From Oreohelix idahoensis (Eukaryota > Mollusca > Gastropoda > Stylommatophora > Oreohelicidae): DNA of 64,000 nucleotides. The position numbers and the translations under genes are program-made. Within the stretch, counting starts at the first letter, position 1. Every line of letters begins with the position of its first letter. The notes below the pieces were generated by a model. It had not been told where the DNA came from. It saw only the letters and a list, made by a program, of their open reading frames with translations, and did no database searches. Location of the stretch: the NCBI GenBank assembly GCA_024509875.1, contig JAMPIV010012220.1, positions 62,001 to 126,000 of the forward strand. The letters are read 5' to 3'. Shown here piece by piece: positions 56,404 to 64,000 of the stretch.

Positions 56404-57210
56404 CCTCTACATCACTTCCTCCACACTATCATCACTCCTCAGTAAAGGTAAGGTTCATCCTAAATTTTCATTTTTATTTGTACAATATTTCATTATTAGT
56501 GTTGTTACACGGTTCGTGTATGATTTTTTGCTTGTACATGTTATTTTACAAATTTAATTAACCAATATTCTAATTAAAAAATGGTTTGTGAAGAGTAACT
56601 TTCGAGGTCTGGAACGAAATTCATCCAATTTACATTTTTTTCTATGCAACAAAATAATTGATCCAATATTGAGAAAATTCAATATTCAGAACACTCTCAG
56701 GAACCAATTAATTCCGAATATAGAGGTTGTACTGTATATCCACAATACTGGGAGCTCGAAAAACACGTCTATCTTGGACGACTAGAAGTAACGAAAGGCC
56801 ACGAATATGTTAGAATAAATTATCGCAGATGCATTACGTCATTAACAACCGGTGACGTTTTAAATGTGCAGCGTTCAATATAAGTTAATATTCGTGCAAA
56901 AACATGAGTTACTACAAATAGACATATTTCCTCAATAATACTGGCGATATGTCTGTGTGTAGCAATAATACATAACATATTAATATTTATTCTTTAACAA
57001 CTGGGGGAAATTACAAAATAGCTGTGAACTAAAACCCAAAATATCATGTAGCAAAAATCTTTACATAATTATTTATACACAGGTCCAAATGGAAATCTTT
57101 GGTTAAATAAAATATACATCAGCTCACATTTCAGTCTCACGAAAAATCCTTCTAGGCGTAACTCTCAGCGAATGTTAGATTGGTAGCGTGCTTAATAAAA
57201 ACTTCTAAAA
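56404..57210. other. No gene seen
   Basis: AT-rich DNA without coding or repeat signatures, apart from an ATC microsatellite beginning at its right end. Confidence 0.5.
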
Positions 57211-58313
57211 CTCATATCATCATCATCATTCCTTTTCGTTCCCTGTGGAACATAGGGAAGAAACAGTTGCTCTCCATCGATTTCTAATCTGGGCTGTCTT
57301 TTCAGCTGTGCCCAAGTCACTCCAATTTCCCTAGTCTCCCCTTCAACAGTTCTTCTTCAAGTTCTCTTTGGCCTCCCGACTCTTCTTTTCCCCTGTGGGT
57401 TCCAGTCAAGGGCAACTCTGGCTATGCTTGATTTTTCTCTTCTGAGTGTATGTCTTATCCATCCCTGTCAACTACCAATTAATGCTGTGGATTTAACAAT
57501 GATACTAATTTAATACTTGGCTCGCTCCGCTGGGAGACGACCACAACATAAAATGGTGGACACAGAAAGATAACACTTTCTACAGGATTCCATTTTTAAT
57601 AGAACACTGCACACAGTATAGCCACACACGGCTGAAAACAGTATGGAAAACATATAACACTGCCCGAGAAACTTCTCGAATTAAAATATCAAATTAATCT
57701 CACACATGACAGCATAACAGTACTATACAAACTCAGTACTGAAAAATCGCTCACTATGGCGAACCAGAATTACAACAATGGAAAACTCAATCCACTGGCA
57801 AATTATACCCGATGGCCTGACAATAATATCACTGGACACTAAACCACTCCAGAATTATAATTATATCCAACAGAATAAACCACTTTAGCAAACTCTAGGC
57901 CACAATCCATACTCAATGAAAGGGGAATCAAAACACGTCCGTATCGGACAAGCCACAAAACTCTCTGGCGCTTTCCCGCTTAATCTATTTTCGACTTCCG
58001 TCCTCTTCACGTGACTCCGTCGTTTCTTAAAAAGTTATCAGGGTTGCCAAACCTCGCTGATACCGATGTCACCAACCTAGGTTTTCTGCCACTAGAAAAA
58101 AAGCCGTGACAATCCCCACTTTCTTACCTTAATTTCTGTCTGTATTGGCTGCTGTCAGCATCTTTTCCTTAGCACTATATTTGTTATTACATCTGGCCAT
58201 CTTATACGAAGGATCCATCGGAGACATCTATTTACAAATGTCTGTAGCTTGGAGTTAATACTCTTTGAGACATGCCATGTCTCTGAGCCATACAGCAGGA
58301 CTGACATTTACCG
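57211..58313 (-). pseudogene. Old LINE 3' fragment, split by a solo LTR
   Basis: Minus-strand pieces 58,313-58,117 (MSVLLYGSETWHVSK, KLQTFVNRCLRWILRIRWPD, then QPIQTEIK) and 57,465-57,215 (WIRHTLRREKS, then ALDWNPQGKRRVGRPKRT, RRTVEGE, GVTWAQLKR) fit together as the C-terminal part of a LINE RT related to, but distinct from, the one at 53-56 kb. The fragment ends in a (GAT)n tail (57,211-57,232 read on the plus strand as ATC repeats). Stops and frame changes show it is dead. Confidence 0.85.
57466..58111 (-). repeat. 646-bp solo LTR with 5-bp TSD
   Basis: The plus strand begins TGTCAACTACC and ends GCCGTGACA. ATCCC stands on both sides (57,461-57,465 and 58,112-58,116). TG..CA ends, short inverted termini, a 5-bp target duplication and no coding content define a solo LTR, left by recombination between two LTRs. 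Its removal restores the LINE reading, with RKWG then GWIRHTL meeting across the site. Read on the minus strand it starts TGTCACGGC, resembling the C-type LTR start TGTCACGGT, so minus orientation is favoured. Confidence 0.85.
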
Positions 58314-58944
58314 GTGGCCCTTCATTTCAATAGGCCTGATCCTTCAGGTAATTCCAATATTCATGTTACTGCCCTCCGTTCATGTGCCGGAAATGACAAG
58401 ACTCGCTTTTCGTTGGAGAATCGTCTTATTTTTAAAATGGGTGTTTTAGCTCCTAATGGCTTGAATATCCAACATCATTTTGAATAAATTCTGGTAGCTT
58501 TTCTCTTTTTCATTCTTGATTCGTTGTCTTTTAGATCTATCTTCTTATGTTTTTGTTTTGGTTCGTTTCGTATCCTTTTATATCTTTTGTTTTGTCGCTA
58601 TCATACGTCATTTCCTTGTGATTTCTGTGACGGAATACTACGGCTTTCTTTCACAGTATCTTCGGATCGAGCTCAGTGAACTTTTACTTGTTCCAAAGTT
58701 TTGTTAATTCTCTTTTTTCGCTTCGTTGATTATTTACTTTCTTGTTTCGGTATTTCTTTTAGATTTTACGATGTTTTTTGGTATTATTATTGTTCTTTTT
58801 TTCTCTCATCACTGTTGTTGTTTACTTTTTCCATCTGTTTGTATCGCCCATTTGTCTGTATATTTCTCATCATCGTATGTTTTTGTAGTACCTATATGTA
58901 ATTCTTGTCCTTGTCACCTGTTTATATCTGTGGCTGACGAAGGG
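58314..58944. other. T-rich DNA, no gene seen
   Basis: Open frames here are Phe/Leu/Ser-rich translations of T-rich DNA. The last five bases (58,940-58,944, AAGGG) are the left target duplication of the next feature. Confidence 0.55.
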
Positions 58945-61516
58945 TGTCACAGACGAACTCAGCTGACCCTGAATCGTGGGATTCTATAGTACGACCCTTT
59001 GTAACGACCCCTTCGTATAGCACCAGAGCCCCCGAATAGTTTGGTAACTCTTCATCAAACGGGAATTTATTTTCACCTGGACTCATTGCTATGAAACCCT
59101 TCCACGCAGATGGCCAACACGTTGGCTGATTAATATGTGGACAGTTTATCTACCGGTCATTCTGGTCATCGCATTGATTTAAGGAAAGATTAAATCACGC
59201 CCACGGACATCGCCTGAGCAATGATATGAAGTTATTTTCATTAACTTGGGCAGTGGGGGCGTTGCCTACTTCAAACAGAGAGAGCGGAACAGGATCAAAC
59301 AGACACGGAAGTGGTTTCAGGAACGTTGAGCGGGAGAGATCAAAGCAGTAGTGGTCCCGGAAACGAGACGCAAGCTTTCCTGGCGGAATTTTCGCACCTC
59401 TATGTTAAGCGCTGAACCGATCGAAGACGAATCGGACGCAACGAAACCAGGGGACGGCACCTCTCTTTATTCTGTCGGTCAGATCCCCAAAAGTCTCCTG
59501 AGATCAAAAAAGTGTCAACTTTCTCATGCCCCCCTCATCTTTAATTCCATTTTAAATATATACAGACCACGTAGGAAGCCATGTTATCATTCAGTGCCAG
59601 AGATTTTAGATCCACTAGCTATGTAGAAATTTTGCTAGATTTCCATCTGAATTGGTGGCTACCATTGGAGTGTTTCTTTTTCTGTGCACGGTATAATATA
59701 TTTGTTAAAGCGATCAGTGGTCTAGTGCTTTCATTTTTATTTCACTGGATTGTGTTTATTTTAATCTATTTAATTAAACTCATCCCAAAAGTTCCAGTGG
59801 TAAATTTAATGATATATCTATTATAACATTTCCACAAATAATAGATGTTTAAATGTTAAAGTAACTTTTAAAGTCGCGAAGGAATTTATAATTAATAAAT
59901 TTAGTTAAGTCCTATATATATAGATGTGTATGTTAACCATTAGACTTGTGACGTGTTTTCTTAAATACATAATTAAATACGCGAGTGTATATAATAGCCT
60001 TAACGGTAAATTTATCGCGCGTTAAGAATATTATTTGATTTTTGAAGTATGATTATGTTGTCATGGGTTTTCTATCTTTTTCTCCAGAATGATCACCTTT
60101 GCGATCCCAGCATTATTAATCAATCATACAGAGAGTTTCAGACTCGGTTCTTAAAACTTCCAGCCATATTGATGAAACATTTTAAAATTAATCTTGTGGC
60201 GGTCCGGTGCGGCCTAGCTATCATACTTACATGAAAGAAAGCCAACCCAAGAACATTTTAAACAACCCATCAAAGTTAATGTCAATCTGTGAGATAAACT
60301 GGAAGATGAACAGTGCCAGTAGCGATAATTTTATTTACTGCTCTAAATGGGAGAGGATACCGATTTACCTGACTGTGACTGAGCCTAGTTTTTCCTCACT
60401 GGATTAAAAACTTTACCGGTCAGTTGCTATCATCACGCATTGAAGGAATTATACCATCACCTCATTTTCACCCCTGCGTCGAACTGCGTCAGTGCCATCC
60501 CATAGACTCTTTTTTTTATATAATAAACCACCAGAACTCTTAGGCCTTCAAGTCCGGCGATAAGTGGGAATTTTTTCTATCAACTAACCTCACTACATCT
60601 GGGGCGGGACACCGAAGAACTTGACAGTTTTCACACGTCAAGAGTTTAATTATTGTGTACCTAATTCTATGGATTGTCTGATGCTGCAATCGGTAAGTGT
60701 GTGTGTATATGAGTGTGGATCCTCTCAGCGTGTATGAATGACAGGAGATTTATTTTTTGCAAAACCATTTGTTAACTTGCCTACCGGGTAATACGTTTTT
60801 CTGTATACCCTGCATTGTTCCTTTAAGTGGGATAATTTGTTAACTCTGATCATCCCCCCCCCCCCCCTTTTTTTTCTTTGCTTAGTAAAGGGAAGACACA
60901 ATTGGGATAACAGTATTTTGTCTACCACCATACCTAATATTGTAACACCTCTTTCAGAGTAATTAACTTCACTGTTAGGTTACATTACCTACGTTCCTGA
61001 TAACTATCTATCTTGGGACTGGGTTTACCTTTGTCTAATAAGCGGGAAGGGTTTAGTCGATACCAATCTTCTTTACCCCCCTCCTCACCTTGTTAATTGT
61101 ATTTTTCGGTACTTATGATACTTTTTATGTAACACCTGTTGGATGTTGTGATTGAGTTTAATGCTAATAAACAGCATAACCATATATAGTACTGTGTTGA
61201 ACTACCAAGTCCCAAATCCCTCATATTTGTTTAAGATAGTGGTATCCACGTCGTCTGTGTGCTTGAAGCACCAAATCGGTGTGAGCGCAGATGTGTGTCT
61301 GGAAAACTGGCAAATAATTGTTTGACCAGGAGAGTGGAAGAGAAGATTGAGAGAAACGATTTGTCGTAAATAAGTCTGTCTTTACTCTCCTCCAGCACTC
61401 TGTGGAGCATCATATTTAATCTCTACATTTCTATCACTGAGCTTTTCACCATCATTCTACACTCTAAACCGGACTACTATTTCTAAGACTCTTTCTCTCA
61501 AAATAAATTTACGACA
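58945..61516 (+). repeat. 2.57-kb solo LTR of the element A family with 5-bp TSD
   Basis: It starts TGTCACAGACGAACTCAGC and ends TTTACGACA, with AAGGG immediately outside both ends (58,940-58,944 and 61,517-61,521). Its start matches the element A 3' LTR (21,866-22,447), its middle matches 47,185-47,754, and its last 820 bases match the element A 5' LTR (14,749-15,555). It thus ties three scattered fragments to one family. It has an AATAAA-like region near 61,168 and a C/T run at 60,856-60,878. No internal coding region accompanies it. Confidence 0.88.
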
Positions 61517-61521
61517 AAGGG

Positions 61522-61965
61522 TAAAACCCGAAACGTCCCTTGTTTTTTGTGAACCGTTATTTGTAAAACTGATTCAATACCGTTTTATTGGTTTAAATAC
61601 TTATATTCCTTACCAGTTTTACAGCAGCCCCTTAATTAATTTATTTACTTACACTATACTACTACCATTGCTGCTACCCTGTTTTCGTTTCGTGACTGCT
61701 ATATTTTTTGTTCTTCCCTTGTTTCATATTTTTACATTTGTTCATTATGCCTTATCAGAAACAGTTGATTTCTTCTCTTCATTCATTTATTACCCATTCA
61801 TTTTCTCTCATGCCTTCTGACATATCTCGTACTGCTTCTGACTTAGCCTTTACTATATACAAGAAGACACGCTGTACATGTCATATTAATTTTCTCAAGA
61901 ACTGTCTCCGTACTAGGGTTATTCCCAAAGGGTTTGTCTCTATCTTCCATCTATCGGCTAGAGTA
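61522..61965. other. No gene seen
   Basis: Unremarkable AT-rich DNA between the solo LTR and the hAT end. The 106-codon frame starting at 61,708 runs across the hAT terminus and is not a gene. Confidence 0.5.
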
Positions 61966-64000
61966 CAGGGGTCGGCAAACTACGGCAAGCGTGGCACGTG
62001 GAACGATTTTCAATGGCACGCTGAGTGAATTAAAATACTGTACAGAATATGATCTCATTTTTAAAAAAATTGAATTTTTAATTAAATAGTAACATATAAT
62101 TCTTTTAAAGCTATACCTGTTTTTACAACCCTTCAAAACGAAAGTTTTTAGACATTGGAGGTAAGAATGTGCGATCTGATGAAAACTAAAGTCCTGATCA
62201 TACTATACTGCACGTAAGTCTTCGTTTTTACGGACCGTTTCCGAGAACAAACATTCTTCAACGAATTTCAAGGGGAGTGGTTATACTTTGCGGCGCCCGC
62301 TAGTCTGGCGTCTACCAGCTACCGTAGTTTGCAGGATGAGATTCTTGAAAAGAATCCCAAGCAAATTTTGACGGGCAAGCGGAGACGTAATATCATAATT
62401 ACGCAATAGTGTCTGGCTAGCGCCTGGACGAGCGTATTTATTTCGTTTTCGCTCGCAGTTTTTGACTCCCAGTGTGAGTTTGGAGCAACAATGACTGACC
62501 TGGACGAAGTTATATTTCCGTCCTTTCCTGCCCTTCTCTCCCGACCACCACCACCTCTACAGTTCTCTCGGCTTTCGCATACTCATGCCCGTACAGTCCG
62601 TTGACCGCAGCACAAAGTTGGTGTTATTATTAAGTAATACGGTGCCGTTAAAATGAATCAAAAAAGACAAAAACTTGATACACGCTCGTTTCAAGACTTT
62701 TGGACAAACGAATATGGATTCATACAACAAAAGGATCGTGCTGTTTGTGCTTTATGTTATGAAATTGTCTTGTGCCGTACGTCAAGTGTACAAAGACACT
62801 ATCAAACCAAACATCAGTCCATGTTTAAAAACTCTGAGGAGAAAAGTGAAGCCATAAAAATGGCTGTTTCTGGCTAAAAAAAAAACAAAGTAGTATTTTT
62901 AGTCAAGTAATTGGAACCAAAAATAAAGCTACCGAATGTAGTTACAAAATTGCACAGTGTGTGGCTTCGAAGGGCAAACCTGTCACAGATGGAGAATACA
63001 TCAAGGAAACTTTTTTGAGCAGTGCTGAAATTTTGTTTAGTGATTTACCAAATAAAGAAACAATACTGTCTCGGATTCGAGAAATACCGGCTTCTGCAAG
63101 ATCAATCGAGAGGCGCACAACTGATATGGCTGAAAATGTAACGGTAAAACAAACAACCGGGTTACAACAAGCTGTTGTATTTAGTGTCGCTCTTGACGAA
63201 AGTGTCGATGTGAATGACGTGGCGCGCCTAGCTATAGTTGCGCGATATTGTGACAACGACCGTATTTATGAAGAACTGTGGTGCTTGATACCTTTTGATG
63301 GTACAGCCAAGGGAGAGGACATTATAACTGCATTTGTAAGCTATTTCGAAAATCAGAACATTGACATGAATAAAATATTATGTGTTATTACTGATGCCGC
63401 CCCTGCATTTGTTGGAAAGAACAAAGGATTTGTTAAACTTCTTGAGGATCGTATTGGACGTCAAGTATTGAGCTTCCATTGCATTATACACCAGGAGAGT
63501 TTGTGTGCGAAGATTTCGTCACTATCCTTGAACTCTGTAATGGAAACTGTTGTCAAGATAGTTAACTTCATAGTTTCTCGCTCTTCATTGACCCACAGGC
63601 AATTCAAGTCTCTTCTACAAGAAATGGAGAGCGCATATGCGGACCTCCCGCTGTACAGCAATGTTCGTTGGCTTAGTCGAGGTAATGTTTTGAACAGATT
63701 TGTATCATGTCTAGAAGCAATCAAGGTGTTTCTTGATGAAAAGGAACACCATTTCCCGGAATTGAATGACGAGGACTGGCTGTGCAAGCTGATGTTTCTG
63801 GCTGACATAACTACAAATCTGAATGAATTAAACTTGCGTTTACAAGGGCAGGGTCAAACAATACTTGATCTTTTTGAGCGCTGGAAAGGATTTGCGTCAA
63901 AATTAGACATATTTTGCAGAGATATTACCACTAACACATACAAGTACTTTCCAAACGTAGAGGCTCATTCAAATCGATTTACTGTCAACAGAGATGAGCT
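61966..64000 (+). mobile_element. hAT-family DNA transposon, left part
   Basis: CAGGGGTCGGCAAACTACGG at 61,966 is the typical left terminal inverted repeat of Charlie/ZBED-like hAT elements, about 690 bp before a hAT transposase reading frame on the same strand. The right end lies beyond the window, so neither the second terminus nor the 8-bp duplication can be seen. Confidence 0.75.
62653..64000 (+). pseudogene. hAT transposase (BED finger, SCAND3/GTF2IRD2-like), incomplete at window end
   Basis: The ATG at 62,653 opens MNQKRQKLDT, then a BED-type zinc finger: DFWTNEYGFI, CALCYEIVL, SVQRHYQTKH (C..C..H..H). At an A run (62,876-62,886) a TAA and a frame change interrupt it, and the adjacent frame stays open to the window end. 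That frame has VFSVALDESVDV (first catalytic Asp), CVITDAAPAFVGK (second Asp), FHCIIHQESLCAK, YSNVRWLSRGNVL and LNELNLRLQGQGQTI. These are the RNase H-like core and insertion-domain landmarks of domesticated and active hAT proteins of the SCAND3/ZBED5/GTF2IRD2 group. The final catalytic Glu and dimerisation region lie outside. With one indel in a homopolymer the gene may be young or the indel a sequencing error. Confidence 0.88.

Noticed and set aside
60598..60620. TGGGGCGGGACACCG after CACTACA as a primer-binding site ending a 1.65-kb LTR
   Set aside because: Attractive because CACTACA resembles the C-type LTR end, but AAGGG target duplications and homology to 14,749-15,555 place the LTR end at 61,516.

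Overview
The window is animal genomic DNA, almost certainly from an invertebrate and probably marine, built almost entirely of transposable elements in different stages of decay. I see no intact host gene, rRNA, tRNA, operon or CRISPR array. The calls rest on reverse transcriptase, integrase and hAT/piggyBac protein signatures, LTR boundaries with target-site duplications (TSDs), AT-rich intergenic DNA and many microsatellites. The phylum cannot be fixed from the sequence. Ty3/gypsy elements with integrase ahead of reverse transcriptase (Gmr1 type) are best known from deuterostomes, which is a hint only.

Layout. 1-7.97 kb: AT-rich DNA with a decayed piggyBac transposase (about 1.04-1.86 kb) and small tandem repeats. 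7.98-14.75 kb: a minus-strand Ty3/gypsy element of ordinary RT-RNaseH-IN order, with a 2.1-kb LTR (12,647-14,748). It has lost its nucleocapsid/protease block and its integrase core. 14.75-22.45 kb: Gmr1-like element A (partial 5' LTR, duplicated primer-binding site, leader containing a LINE fragment with a 13-bp TSD, gag, and pol in the order PR-IN-RT-RH), then the first part of its 3' LTR.

22.45-47.18 kb: a 24.7-kb head-to-tail array of three more Gmr1-like elements (B, C, D) joined through long LTRs. The whole array is bounded by one 5-bp TSD (CATTC) and sits inside the 3' LTR of element A, which resumes at 47,185. C and D are near-identical and share several in-frame stop codons, so they look like a DNA-level duplication of an already dead copy.

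47.75-53.18 kb: complex noncoding repeats. These are a candidate LTR-flanked noncoding element with a 234-bp satellite, a recurring 18-bp motif, a CA-rich 222-bp duplication, and a duplicated segment carrying a relic of an adenain-like (Polinton/Maverick-type) cysteine protease. 53.18-56.1 kb: a nearly full LINE (endonuclease plus RT, one frameshift) on the minus strand, followed by a 37-bp perfect inverted repeat enclosing a tRNA-like segment. 57.2-58.3 kb: an old LINE 3' fragment split by a 646-bp solo LTR (TSD ATCCC). 58.95-61.52 kb: a 2.57-kb solo LTR of the element-A family (TSD AAGGG). 61.97 kb to the end: a hAT transposon whose transposase runs off the window.

The insertions can be ordered. 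Element A came first; it was then invaded by a LINE in its leader and by the B-C-D array in its 3' LTR, and its 5' LTR is cut exactly at the end of the minus-strand gypsy LTR. The intact solo LTR at 58.95 kb serves as an uninterrupted paralogue that confirms the array's insertion point.
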